Positions 41,220 through 51,835 of a stretch of DNA of 64,000 nt are shown here, piece by piece; position 1 is the first letter of the stretch; the number at the start of each line of letters is the position of its first letter. The DNA comes from Asparagopsis taxiformis (Eukaryota > Rhodophyta > Florideophyceae > Bonnemaisoniales > Bonnemaisoniaceae), in NCBI GenBank assembly GCA_030407315.1, contig JALQPE010001767.1:31380-95379 (forward strand), written 5' to 3'. The notes beneath the pieces are model-generated. The model was not told the DNA's origin. It searched no databases and saw nothing but the letters and a program-made list of their open reading frames with translations. Position numbers and translations under genes: made by a program.

Positions 41220-43167
41220 ATGAGAAAGGTCTCACTAAGTTCTATGTCGCGAGAGTTCAATGACCTCGTATGTGTTGACCATCTATTCATTGATCGTGCC
41301 TGTATCTTCCACGCCATGGATTCAGCCTCCCGTTATTCTGTTGGGACACTTGTCCCTGATACGTCAATGCTACAGGCTGTTACTGCCTTTGAAGCGCATT
41401 GGGTGTCCCAATTCTGGGCACCGACGAAAGTTCTTTTCGATCCTGGATTCAAAGGCATTGAATTTACAAAATACTTGCAAGATATTGGGTGTCAAACTGC
41501 ACCGCTCCCTGCTAGACGTCATAACAAGAATGCTATCGAATCTAAACACCGCATTCTACGAGACATTTACTTGAGGTTACAATCTGCCAACGCAGATACT
41601 ACAGCCGCTCTGCTTGTTCAGCAAACTTTTCGGATTTCAAATGATCTATACGGTAATAATGTTCTAAGTGCCCATGAACTTGCAAAAGGGTACACTAGAC
41701 CAGTTGTACCAGGTAATAGTTTCATCACTGTACCCGCTGATCTCGCTGAAGCCCAGAAAAAGCTTCTTGCCAAACGGAAATTAATGCTCATCCTGAAATC
41801 CAAATCAATTTCAGAAACACCGATACACCCAGGAGACACCGTTGAAGTTTTTATAAAACGTTCGAGAGAGAAACGTGGTAAGTGGTCTGATCCCAAGACA
41901 GTTCTTGGGTATGATCACCAGAATAGGACTGTACGCTTGCCTGGAAAAGACGGGAATGAAATACATGCAGCCGTTGAAGATATCAGACCGGCCATTTCTG
42001 AGAGCCCATTGGCAGTTGCCATACAATCCAACCTTGATGAGCTGGATGATGACATTCAATCTCATCTTGACACAATAGAAACACAGCCAGACTCGCGTAT
42101 GATAACTCGAACATATGATGCTGATTTTGATATGGCTGATGACAATACTGCGACCATTACTCGCCAACCACATCCACCTGCTGTTGGTGATAAAGTCGCT
42201 ATATATTGGCCGGACGATAATCAGTATTACAGAGGGACAGTCTCCAAACATTTCGCAAGAAGTGGGAAATACAAGATACTGTACGATGATGGACAAACTG
42301 AAACACTTGATATGTCCAACGAAGTCTGGAAATATGATACTATTGGTAACACCAGCACGTTGACATCCAATGAGATCACAGTTGTTCCTGGTACAGAATT
42401 GACCAGTCATGAAAAAAGCGCTACTGAAATATATCATAACCGGTTTGGTGGAAAAGAATTCCTCCTCAACCAAGCTCAGGACCTACCCCAATTTGTTACT
42501 CAAAACGCCTACGGCAGAGAAGAGTCATCTTTTAAGAAAGCTGTCAAAGAGGTACATGTATCGAAAGTACCGGACAATTCCAATATTATCTCGAGTCATG
42601 TGTTGTACAAGGTCAAAACACTCGATGATGGCTCACGCATTTTGAAAGCCAGAATTGCACCTCATGGTAACAAGGATAGAGACAAGCACATGTTGCGTAC
42701 TGACTCTGCGTCCTGTCCCCCTGTTGGTTTGCGAACCCTGCTGTCTATTTGCACCATATTTCACTGGTGTTTGGTCAAAATAGACGTCAAGTCAGCATTT
42801 TTGCAGACAGGCCCAGCTACACGCGATGTATACGTCGTACCACCGCGAGAATCTAGCAATCGATTGTTCTATTGGCTGTTATTAACAGCCTCTTATGGGC
42901 TTGCAAATGCGAACGCGAAGTGGCAGGATCACAGTGATCAGTTCCTAGTTGATATTGGATTCGTACAACTTGCGTACATCCCCCAGCTCTTTTACTTTGC
43001 CACTGATAGTGGCCTGAAAATGGTTGCCATCAAAGTTGTTGATGATTTTCTATTTGCCGGTGCTCGCACTGACCTTCAGCTATTGGTCGAACGAGCAGAA
43101 AAGAGGTATGATCTTGGTACTATTGTTTACAGTCCAGGAATTTTTAAGTTCTTTGGACTTGATATAC
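41220..43167 (+). CDS. Copia integrase, Tudor-like insert, reverse transcriptase (3' truncated)
   Basis: About 650 residues belong to the element. The integrase core has acidic residues at D20 (VCVDHLFID), D74 (VLFDPGFKG) and E107 (NKNAIESKHRIL). Between integrase and polymerase, at about 320-373, lies GDKVAIYWPDDNQYYRGTV followed by a YDDGQTETLD turn, which reads like a Tudor-type small barrel. The reverse transcriptase has motif A VKIDVKSAFLQ (about 519-529) and motif C KVVDDFLFAG (605-614), where copia polymerases often have YVDD. After FFGLDIQ the frame enters copy B at 43168 and continues open by chance to 43388. RNase H is missing. Confidence 0.85.
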
Positions 43168-43460
43168 AACGTCTGTGTTCTCGGAAATGGACGCGGACGT
43201 CCACAACCTCTAGTACACCTAGTATTACTAGGCGGACGTCCATGTTCTCCAGTATTTTTGGATGTCCGCCTAGAACCGGACGTCCATGCGGTCTAGTACG
43301 TCTAGTATTACTAGGGCGACATTCATTGTTTCTAGTACCACGGATGTCCCCCTCGGGATGGACTTCCGCCATGTCTATGTCCACCTAGGACGGGCGCCGG
43401 TTCAGAAATTCAAAAATTTCGACCCCAGAAATTTCTGCCGCCGTGCTCGACATGGATGTC
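43168..43460. repeat. Terminal cluster of GGACGTCC-type palindromes, copy B
   Basis: Nearly the same sequence as 5199-5492, with the GGACGTCC boxes and CTAGTATTACTAG palindromes at matching positions. Its conservation in a second, independent insertion marks it as a true element end. Confidence 0.75.
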
Positions 43461-44508
43461 CGCATCCATCACGGCGACCACTCTATTTTTCCTTGTCGGT
43501 CGACTCCAATTTCGTCTTTAATTTTTTCATCCTCTCGCTCACACCCCCTTCCTGTTGGTGCTCACCTCCCCCGTACTGTACCTCAAACACCCCCAATACC
43601 ACTCTAGCACGCATTTTCAGATACCTATCCCCGCTTCCACGGTGCACACCTCCATTCCATACCTACTTTTCTGCTCTACCGTACAGATTTCGTATAACCA
43701 GTCCTCATACTACCTCAGAATAGGGCAAAACACCCCCTATCTCCTCGACCATGCTCTCCCCCATCACCTTTGAAACGTATTGTTCTTCAGTACCCTCTCT
43801 CCTCTACCCTCAACCCCTCTCCTTCGCCCTCTACACAAACTTCCCCTGCAGCTTACTCTTCCAAAACCTCTCACTCCCCATCCCGTACCCGACCTGCTCC
43901 ACCCCTCCCTCCCTCAGCTGCTCCATGCCCCCACGCCATCCGCATCTTCGATACCGTATACACCACCACCACCGGCCCACGCTCCCGCACTGCGGGGTGG
44001 CTCCCCCGCCGTATCCCCAGAAACCTCCCCGCTCTGAAACACATATCAACCCCCCACTTCGCACCCTTCCTCCCACTCCCCTCCCTCCCCAAATACAATA
44101 AACCCCTTCTTCTCCATCACATCCCCACTCACCACAGCCAGAACAGACGCCACCCCCTCCCCTTCTTTCTCCTCACTTTCCTAAAAACCCCTCCTCTCGG
44201 CGCCTTCAACCGCACCCTCCTACGGTCCCACCTAAACACCTCCTCCGCCCTCACTACCCCAACACCCCGCAGCGTCTCCCCAATCCCCATAATATGCTTG
44301 TCGGCACTCCTCTCCGAATCACAATCCATTCTAAACCCGCACTCCGTACATTTCCACCTCCCCCTGTACCATCCCAAGATTCCATCCCCCCACAGAACAC
44401 ATCCTCATACCACAGAAGAATTTTCTTCCTCTCATACCTCATCCTTAAAACCTCCATCAGCTCCATGTAAATTTCGATGAAAATATTTTCTCTACTATGC
44501 AATCTCAA
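43411..44508 (-). pseudogene. Unrecognised decayed minus-strand gene (copy B)
   Basis: Counterpart of 5441-6504. Minus-strand pieces include one starting MRLHSRENIF and containing WKCTECGF. It differs from copy A by small insertions (for example an added stretch near 44400-44430) and frameshifts. The family is unknown. Proline-rich plus-strand frames here are composition artefacts. Confidence 0.35.
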
Positions 44509-44779
44509 ACATGTATGAGCCTATGCCTTTCCGCTTTGTCAACCCTGAATATTGGTACTCATGTATTCATAAAATAGGGCCACCCACATCCCTATCCCGT
44601 TCTGCAAGCTTTACAAACCACTAGACGCATACTCCACAACTATACAACAAACACTACTCGCTATTTCAGACGACGCGGTACACAAGTAGCGTAGTGTCAA
44701 CCTTCCGTGACGCCTTCCCTGATGCGTACAAGTGGGAAACACGTCTAGACGTATATCAGAACTGAGTGCGGGAATTTTC

Positions 44780-46195
44780 GGCACAGGAGATGCTGGGCCA
44801 CCAAATTGATTTTTCGGAAATTTTAGAATTTCTGGGCTGGCCAGCAATGCAATCGAGCTGGACATCCACCGGACGTCCATTTCAGGTTGGTCGCGAGAGG
44901 GTGGGGCGGGACCATGATGAAACAAGGACCAAGACCTTTCCCTGACGTGTTGAGCCTGAAATCGACCCTTCGTGAGACGCGATTTTGGCTTACAGTTGGT
45001 GCTAATAGAAGCCAGTGATAGCCCCCGATCGGGGCCGGCGGTCGGTTCCTGGGGCCGTTGTGGCCAAATTAGACACCCTGATTTGAATTAAAATTTGGGC
45101 TATTCTCAAAAACATGCACATGTGAACATGTTTTTGAGATGGGGGTGTGCCGTACGGCACAATCGACCGCCCAAATCGTTGATTTTTGCAAGATTTTTTG
45201 TGCCCGAAATTTTAGAATTTCTGGGCTGGCCAGCAGTGCATCTGAGCTGGACATCCACCGGACGTCCATTTCAGGTTGGTCGTGTGCTGCCTACATCCAC
45301 GCATTGCAGAAACTAAGCCAGCGGGTTCACTACTAATACAAAGTACACGGAATATGAGTAACGTGATAGGTGAGTAGTGTTTGTGTTGAGGGAGTAAGGC
45401 GGGACCATTATGAAACACGGAAGAAGATGCGTACCTAGCATAACTTAGGCTTGAAGCCTGGAATCGACCCATCTTTCGGCGCCATTTAGCCTCACAGTTA
45501 GTGCTTACAGAAGCCAGTGATGACCCCGCTCGGGGCGGCGGTCGGTTCCTGGGGCCGTTGTGGCCAAATTAGACACCCTGATTTGAATTAAAATTTGGGC
45601 TATTCTCAAAAACATGCACATGTGAACATGTTTTTGAGATGGGGGTGTGCCGTACGGCACAATCGACCGCCCAAATCGATGTTTTTTGCAATATTTTTCT
45701 GTGCCCGAAATTTTAGAATTTCTGGGCTGGCCAGCAATGCAATCGAGCTGGACATCCACCGGACGTCCATTTCAGGTTGGTCGTGAGAGAGCGGGGCGGG
45801 ACCATGATGGAACAAGGACCAAGACCTGTCCCTGGCGTATTGAGCCTGAAATTGACCCTTCGTCAGACGCCATTTAGCCTTACAGTTGGTGCTTACAGAA
45901 GCCAGTGATAGCCCCGATCGGGGCCGGTGGCCGGTGCCTGGGGCCGTTGTGGCCAAATTAGACACCCTGATTTGAATTAAAATTTGGGCTATTCTCAAAA
46001 ACATGCACATGTGAACATGTTTTTGAGATGGGGGTGTGCCGTACGGCACAATCGACCGCCCAAATCGATGTTTTTTGCAATATTTTTTTGTGCCCGAAAT
46101 TGTAGAATTTCTGGGCCGGCCAGGAATGCATCTGAGTTGGACATCCACCGGACGTCCATTTCAGGTGATCGTGTATCGTGCACGTCCAGCCATTA
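44780..46195 (+). repeat. R-unit array B (one partial and three core-bearing units)
   Basis: Tandem units of roughly 385-490 bases. Each core-bearing unit contains, in order: the 12-bp stem CTCAAAAACATG/CATGTTTTTGAG with CACATGTG in its loop, GTGCCGTACGGCAC, GAAATT...AATTTC, a GGCTGGCCAGC-like box, and CCGGACGTCC. A CCCCGATCGGGG-like palindrome separates units. Cores start near 45100, 45600 and 45990. The array lies between the decayed gene and the 3' end of the dioxygenase gene. Confidence 0.9.
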
Positions 46196-46440
46196 CCAGA
46201 AGCAAGTTGGCGATGAAGCACGTATAAACCCAATTGTTCTGCTATTTCTAGCATAGACCATCGAGTCTAGAGATGTGAGGGAATCGTCCTGGAATCATGC
46301 TCCAACCCACTAGGGAATGGACAATCTAGTTTGAAAGCATGGAACGGAAGTGCATTATAGTAGGTTCATAGATTGAAAGTGATAAAGGAGATGATTATAT
46401 TCTCGATAATTGTTTGCTAAAGTAGTTGTTGTTAAGATAT
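46196..46440. other. 3' flank of the dioxygenase gene, no gene seen
   Basis: Alignable to 7400-7608 in copy A, so part of the element; probably 3' untranslated sequence and terminator region of the minus-strand gene. Confidence 0.5.
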
Positions 46441-48585
46441 CTAGCCGTCGGAAAACTGTTCTTCCTCTTCGTCCTCACTATGATAGTGAACTAGATATCC
46501 AGGTTGTCCCGGCAGAAGAGGCACTACCGGGGCCACACTCGGTGTGTGCATTACATCCTTGCGAGGTTCTGTCGTCTTCATCCGCATCATTCGGAGCTGC
46601 CCTGTCTTCGGCCTACCATCTTTCTTGACCGGGATGGGAACAACTGTCTTGTGGCGAACATTGACAGGTGCCGGTTGACTTTGCCTTGCAGACCGGCGCG
46701 GAGCATTGGCGATGACTTCTTCTTCGAATCCCAACCGCCTGATGAAACCAAACGAAACATTGTCGGGAATCGGATACGACGCATTCCTGAAATACGTGTG
46801 ATACCTCGTTGTCGTGTGTGACACAACTCTGTCGACATGCCCTGCCCCGGCATGTTGTACATGGCCGTGACCGATGAAGACTGAACGTGGCGGAACGATT
46901 ACCTTCTTCAGCTTCATCGTCTTGGCGTACATATCTAATTCCAGCGCTTTGGAAAAGACGTACTTGTGGGACCCTGGACACACCCAGATAGGGAATGGGT
47001 CATCTCCGTTGGCAATAACAAAGTAACCCGGAAGTTGATCTTTGCGGTCGCGAGGAGGAACAGGGAAATCATTGTGTGGGACCTGCCGAGGACACCCCTT
47101 TCCCGTTATCAAAAACCGTCCCCCAGATGCCGGCATGACAAGTTTTTCTCCCGGTAAACCGCACTCCTCCAGCCCTGTCAGCCGGACAAGGATTCCCAAC
47201 CACACATCCAGCAGGGCTCGCCGCGTCACAAACTTGAACCGGTCGATATGCGTCTCATCGTTCTCGGCATAGTCAACCAGGCAGTGGCGCGTAGACGTGA
47301 AGCGAGCCCTCCCCTCATTCCGGTTCTTCTCGTCTGTTTCATCGTCCCCCGTATTGACAATGGGACTCCACAGCTGCCGGTTCCCAGGGTCCTTGTGCAC
47401 CTGCTCCCCCTCCCACGTTCCCAAAAAGTACCGAAACAATTCCTGGTTAGGAATTTCTTCCATGAGACCCAAGTCAAATGGGAACTTGTCCGACGCATCT
47501 AGGTAGCTTACATCCGCGAAATTGTGCATCACCGTATACCCTCGCTCGTTGATTTCCGTTCGGCAATTGTGGAAGTACGCCATACCAGTGCCGGCCTCAT
47601 ACGAATCCTTCCAGCTTGTAGACATTCGCGCAACCTGAGCGAAGTCCAGCCTCGAGGGTAGAAACGTCGATGTAGGCTCACACATCGCCTTGGCAGCCAT
47701 CTTCCACGCTGCGAAGAACATCGGATAGACGTGATCGATTTCGAATAGCACACGAGCCCGATGTTCTTCCGGAATATGCAGCCCCTCAAACACAGGGTCC
47801 ATCGCCACTTGCTTCAAATACCTCACCTCTCTGCCCTCCTCATCGATTTCCACACTCTCCAATAACAACCTGAGCTCAATCGGGGGCAGACAGCCAACCC
47901 TCACCGATGCGATGACATCCGCGGGACGCTGCGCCAGATGATGCCCTTCGGCTCGGTCTTCGAAATCGTCAGGAAGAGACGGCATACGGTCGTCGAAGAG
48001 GAGGTCGTCTTCAGAAGGAGAGTCACGAACGATGTAACCGTCTTCATCGACTTCCACTCCTTCCGGAACAGTGAATGTAATTGTCACTTCGCGGACCCCC
48101 TTGCTTTCGACTTGGCCCTCGTCTGCACCCTGTTTGTCTTCCTCGTCCGAAGCGGTATGGACAGATTCTTGGTTGGAGGGAGTCGCACCAGCACGTTGGT
48201 TATCTTGGGGGACAATCTCAACGGCAGAATCGGGGGAACGGGCGGAGTCTTCGTCAACCTCATCACCGGAAGCAGTGGCTTGTTGTTGATCGGTGGGTTT
48301 ATCAACAACGGCCTGCTCTTCTTCCCCGGCGGATTGTTGTACCACAACCGGCTCTTCTTCCTCGAGGCGTGTGCTCCCCGTCGAGCGAAGTCGCTGTGAA
48401 CGGCGGCGGATGCCATGCGAAGCAGGCTCATGTTCGACATTCCGCTGCTTCTTGTGAGTGAGTCTCACATTGGCAGCAGAAGGGCGGCGTTTGCGTCGAG
48501 CCTTAGTCTTCTTCTTCAATGTCGGATTGAAAAACTCTTTCAAGTTCGTTTCCAAATCCTGTAAACGCGTGGTTCTCCGTCGCAT
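46441..48585 (-). CDS. 2OG-Fe(II) dioxygenase with basic N-terminus
   Basis: 714 residues. The N-terminus is strongly basic (KKKTKARRKRRP at 24-35; more Arg/Lys to about 66), like a nuclear/DNA-binding tail, followed by an acidic linker (75-210) and a conserved domain (about 225-390). The C-terminal catalytic barrel carries the iron ligands H504-x-D506 (PHNDF) and H578 (VQHAG) and the likely 2-oxoglutarate-binding R594 (TTRYHTYF), with FPIWVCPGSH between them. These features define a double-stranded beta-helix 2-oxoglutarate/Fe(II) oxygenase of the phytanoyl/prolyl-hydroxylase type. I cannot place it in TET/JBP or AlkB with confidence. All catalytic residues are present and the frame is intact, unlike copy A. 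The ATG at 48585 overlaps the end of the ParB-like frame by 46 bases on the same strand. Substrate unknown; methylated DNA or histone is a hypothesis from the neighbours. Confidence 0.85.
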   Translation of the reverse strand: MRRRTTRLQDLETNLKEFFNPTLKKKTKARRKRRPSAANVRLTHKKQRNVEHEPASHGIRRRSQRLRSTGSTRLEEEEPVVVQQSAGEEEQAVVDKPTDQQQATASGDEVDEDSARSPDSAVEIVPQDNQRAGATPSNQESVHTASDEEDKQGADEGQVESKGVREVTITFTVPEGVEVDEDGYIVRDSPSEDDLLFDDRMPSLPDDFEDRAEGHHLAQRPADVIASVRVGCLPPIELRLLLESVEIDEEGREVRYLKQVAMDPVFEGLHIPEEHRARVLFEIDHVYPMFFAAWKMAAKAMCEPTSTFLPSRLDFAQVARMSTSWKDSYEAGTGMAYFHNCRTEINERGYTVMHNFADVSYLDASDKFPFDLGLMEEIPNQELFRYFLGTWEGEQVHKDPGNRQLWSPIVNTGDDETDEKNRNEGRARFTSTRHCLVDYAENDETHIDRFKFVTRRALLDVWLGILVRLTGLEECGLPGEKLVMPASGGRFLITGKGCPRQVPHNDFPVPPRDRKDQLPGYFVIANGDDPFPIWVCPGSHKYVFSKALELDMYAKTMKLKKVIVPPRSVFIGHGHVQHAGAGHVDRVVSHTTTRYHTYFRNASYPIPDNVSFGFIRRLGFEEEVIANAPRRSARQSQPAPVNVRHKTVVPIPVKKDGRPKTGQLRMMRMKTTEPRKDVMHTPSVAPVVPLLPGQPGYLVHYHSEDEEEEQFSDG

Positions 48586-50372
48586 TCGAACCTCACTGCT
48601 CCGGTCGTCCCTCTATACATTGCAATGGCATTGGTGAGATGCCATTGCAACTCCTTCGGCTGCTTAACCGACCCAATTGCCATCTCTGTGCTCAGAAATG
48701 ACTTGCGCATAATACTCTTTGGGCGCCCAAACGCAGCGTACAGAGAATTTGCTATTGCAGTCACGCGACGGACGTATGTATAAAAGTCGTTCACGTCAAA
48801 GCGTCCATCCGGACGTCCGCCATGAGCAGGGTTCAAGTACTCCGAAAGACCACGCAAGACGAAGACAAAGTTTTCTTCCAGCAACTCGCGCACTATCTTG
48901 TGGTCCAGGTGCGTTATCCCAATCTCGTTGCGGCGCTCGGAATTGTTCAGCTCACGCAACACGTCGTCGAGAACAGGATGCTTCAGCGTTGCTATAGCCA
49001 AACGCGTCCACCGCCGAGCCGTGTTCGTCGAATTCATCATCCCCATGAACTGCGCCTCGAACAATGTTCGGATGACATCAGACTCACGCAAGTCGCCAGC
49101 GTTTTCCACGTTGTTTGCAACAGCAATCGTACGGATGAACTGCTGGATGGACGACAAGATTCGAACCAGGGAGCGCTCCGTCAGTTGCGTCCCAGTCGTA
49201 TGGTTCGACTCTGCACTCTTGTGGATGATCTCATGAGGCTGGAGATCACTGTCGTCCTTGCGGCGAAGGTAGTACACATCCAGAGGCTGAGTAACCCAGC
49301 GCAAGCGGTTTGCCTCCTGTGGCAGCTTGGTTCTGTGCATACGGGTGAGGCGCGTGAAGTCATCCGCAATGCTATGCATAGCATTGAGACGATGCAGTCC
49401 GTCGATCACGGTCACGTTCGCATTGGCATGGAATTTGCCATTCTGGAACAGACGCGTGTCGGCGGACAAATGCGTGTTCTGCGACCTCAGCACCGTCACA
49501 GTGATACGCGAAGAGCTCACATACCCCACCGCCAACATATTGTTGCGCAGGTCCTCCACGTGGTCTTCTTTGACATCGCGAAGGGTCACGGCCGGTTCCA
49601 CTAGCTGCCTCACCAACACAGTCGCTCCTTCTCCGACGTAATCCGACGTCACAAACTTGGGCACCGTAATTTGCGTCCCCTGCTGCTCACGAATGCTTTC
49701 CGCCACCTCCGGTTCGTCGTCCACCTCGGTTACGTCCTGCGTAGTAGCTTCGGTGACGTTGGAGCGAGCAGGGTGCTTCGTGCCTCCACTGGAGGCTCTG
49801 GCAGAGCGAGCAGGGCGCTTCGTGCCTCCCGAAACCGGGACGGAGCGTGCTGGATGCTTCGTACCCCCCGAACCAGTGATTTCGCCTGCTGGACCGGTAC
49901 TGGGCATCCGTCCCGAGCTGGCCTGGTTCGTCGCTGCGTTGAAGTTTGACGCTGCAGCAGGGGTACGAATGTCGCTAGAGCCATCCTCCGCAGCGGGGCG
50001 CATCATCCGAGTATCCCAAGGGTAAAACGCCGCGGCGTATGCTCCACCCATCGTCTCCGGCGGTCCCTCGGCGCCATCAAACATGTACGGGAACGGGAGG
50101 TCCTTGAACTTGTCCTTAGTCGCAATGTTGCGCACGACGATATAGTCGGCCTCGTCGGTTTCCGGCAGCTTGTGGTTGTGCAGCGTGCGCGGAAGGCCAA
50201 CATCGCCACCAGCAGTGCTCACCGAAGCCGTCCCAATATGCACAGCCGCACCGTCCACGTCCGCAAACAAGTCGACATCGACGCCGCGCTTGAGTCCGCG
50301 CGACTCCGCTGACGCGCTCACTTGATCGCCGCAAACCGTTGAAAACAAACTGCTGAAATGCGTATCCGCCAT
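48540..50372 (-). CDS. ParB-like nuclear protein
   Basis: Open from 50555. The ATG at 50372 is preferred because its context (ACAACCATGG) is a strong eukaryotic start and the upstream residues look random; this gives 610 residues. Numbered from 50555: an N-terminal module at about 95-177 (DLFADV..., TLHNHKLP, LPFPYMFDGAEGPPETMGG) that resembles the C-terminal tail of the element-2 methyltransferase; three repeats of SGGTKxPARS at about 228-265, basic and perhaps DNA-contacting; then a ParB-like domain with VTVIDGLHRLNAMH (381-394) and a helical C-terminal domain. In elements 1 and 2 the ParB-like domain is fused to a methyltransferase; here it stands alone, immediately upstream of the dioxygenase, with which its frame overlaps (48540-48585). 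It could be the DNA-targeting or nucleotide-switch partner of the dioxygenase or of the MTase-SET protein. Confidence 0.75.
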   Translation of the reverse strand: MADTHFSSLFSTVCGDQVSASAESRGLKRGVDVDLFADVDGAAVHIGTASVSTAGGDVGLPRTLHNHKLPETDEADYIVVRNIATKDKFKDLPFPYMFDGAEGPPETMGGAYAAAFYPWDTRMMRPAAEDGSSDIRTPAAASNFNAATNQASSGRMPSTGPAGEITGSGGTKHPARSVPVSGGTKRPARSARASSGGTKHPARSNVTEATTQDVTEVDDEPEVAESIREQQGTQITVPKFVTSDYVGEGATVLVRQLVEPAVTLRDVKEDHVEDLRNNMLAVGYVSSSRITVTVLRSQNTHLSADTRLFQNGKFHANANVTVIDGLHRLNAMHSIADDFTRLTRMHRTKLPQEANRLRWVTQPLDVYYLRRKDDSDLQPHEIIHKSAESNHTTGTQLTERSLVRILSSIQQFIRTIAVANNVENAGDLRESDVIRTLFEAQFMGMMNSTNTARRWTRLAIATLKHPVLDDVLRELNNSERRNEIGITHLDHKIVRELLEENFVFVLRGLSEYLNPAHGGRPDGRFDVNDFYTYVRRVTAIANSLYAAFGRPKSIMRKSFLSTEMAIGSVKQPKELQWHLTNAIAMYRGTTGAVRFECDGEPRVYRIWKRT

Positions 50373-50654
50373 GGTTGTTGAGTTGGAAAGGAAAAGAGAT
50401 GGTTGACGTTGACGTATTCGAGTGATGTGGATGGTATGTTTCACGTTAAGTTGAAGAATGGTCGTGAACGCCAATCGCTGGAAATAATAACACAATACAA
50501 CCGAAATTTTGTTAGGTACACACCTATCGTGACCGCTGGAATGCAAGACAGGCAATCGAGATGTGAGTGTCCGTTCAGAACGGGCCCGAGTCGGGCTCTC
50601 GAAACCTGACGAGGTGGCGTGAAGCAGGCAGTGTCCTTGATGTGTAATGTGTTA
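50373..50654. promoter_or_regulatory. Upstream region of the ParB-like gene
   Basis: Leader and promoter region between the preferred ATG and the outer edge of R array C. No clear TATA box. The edge sequence ACAGCTGTCAAGCTAGG (50660-50676) recurs inverted upstream of the gene at 57624. Confidence 0.4.
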
Positions 50655-51835
50655 AAATTACAGCTGTCAAGCTAGGCGGCTTTTGGGGCGGCTGCGAGCA
50701 CCCCTTTATCCGGGGAACACCCTGATTTGAGTTAAAATTTGGGCTATTCTCAAAAACATGCACATGTGAACATGTTTTTGAGATGGGGGTGTGCCGTACG
50801 GCACAATCGACCCGCCCAAATCGTTGATTTTTGCAAGATTTTTTGTGCCCGAAATTTTAGAATTTCTGGGCTGGCCAGCAGTGCATCTGAGATGGACATC
50901 CACCGGACGTCCATTTCAGGTTGGTCGTGTGCTGCCTACATCCACGCATTGCAGCAACTAAGCAGGCGGGTTCACTACTAATATAAAGTGCACGGAATAT
51001 GAGTAACGTGATGGGTGAGTAGTGTTTGTGTTGAGGGAGTAAGGCGGGACCATGATGAAACACGGAAGAAGATTTCTCCCTAGCATAACTTAGGCTTGAA
51101 GCCTGCAATCGGCCCATCTTCCGGCGCCATTTAGCCTCACAGTTAGTGCTTACAGAAGCCAGTGATGACCCCGCTCGGGGCGGCGGCCGGTTCCTGGGGC
51201 CGTTGTGGCCAAATTAGACACCCTGATTTGAATTAAAATTTGGGCTATTCTCAAAAACATGCACATGTGAACATGTTTTTGAAATGGGGGTGTGCCGTAC
51301 GGCACAAACGACCCGCTGAAATCGTTGATTTTTTACAATTTTTTTGTGCCCGAAATTTTAGAATTTCCGGGCTGGCCAGCAGTGCAATCGAGCTGGACAT
51401 CCACCGGACGTGCATTTCAGGTTGGTCGTGAGAGAGTGGGGTGGGACCATGATGGAACAAGGACCAAGACCTGTCCCTGGCGTATTGAGCCTGAAATTGA
51501 CCCTTTGTCAGACGCCATTTAGCCTTACAGTTAGTGCTTACAGAAGCCAGTGACAACCCCACTCGGGGCGGCGGTCGGTTCCTGGGGCCGTTGTGGCCAA
51601 ATTAGACACCCTGATTTGAATTAAAATTTGGGCTATTCTCAAAAACATGCACATGTGAACATGTTTTTGAGATGGGGGTGTGCCGTACGGCACAATCGAC
51701 CCGCTGAAATCGATGTTTTTTGCAATATTTTTTCTGCCCTGAATTGTAGAATTTCTGGGCTGGACAGCAATGCAACTGAGCTGGACATCCACCGGGCGTC
51801 CATTTCAACTTGGTCTTGTATTTTGCATCTGCACG
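50655..51835 (+). repeat. R-unit array C (three units, plus orientation)
   Basis: Cores near 50741, 51243 and 51631, with the same order of palindromes as array B. The outer edge reads TTACAGCTGTCAAGCTAGG, then GCGAGCACCCCT and CCGG before the first unit. The same edge, inverted, closes array D near 57400-57440. Arrays C and D therefore form an imperfect inverted repeat around the MTase-SET gene. Confidence 0.85.

Larger units (their letters stand above)
39597..43167 (+). mobile_element. Ty1/copia-type retrotransposon, truncated by copy B
   Basis: Two long frames encode Gag-protease and integrase-reverse transcriptase in copia order (integrase before reverse transcriptase). The element is cut inside the reverse transcriptase at 43168 by the giant element. 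RNase H and the 3' LTR are therefore outside the window, presumably beyond the right end of copy B. Confidence 0.85.

Noticed and set aside
43168..43388. A C-terminal extension of the copia Pol or the gypsy Gag (RLCSRKWTRTSTT...)
   Set aside because: The same residues end two unrelated proteins because both frames read into the same element terminus; it is not part of either protein.
45606..46148. Open frames of 90-180 codons running through the R units
   Set aside because: They recur only because the units are repeated. The frames are not maintained between units, and the palindromes rather than codons are conserved.
46441..48585. Calling the dioxygenase a TET/JBP enzyme
   Set aside because: The HxD...H...R residues are present, but the surrounding motifs (PHNDF, WVCPGSH) do not match the TET/JBP signatures I know and look more like PhyH/P4H-type barrels.
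48540..50372. A bacterial plasmid-partition ParB or prokaryotic contamination
   Set aside because: The context is eukaryotic (strong Kozak start, SET domain neighbour, retrotransposons), and only the small ParB/sulfiredoxin-like motif is shared.
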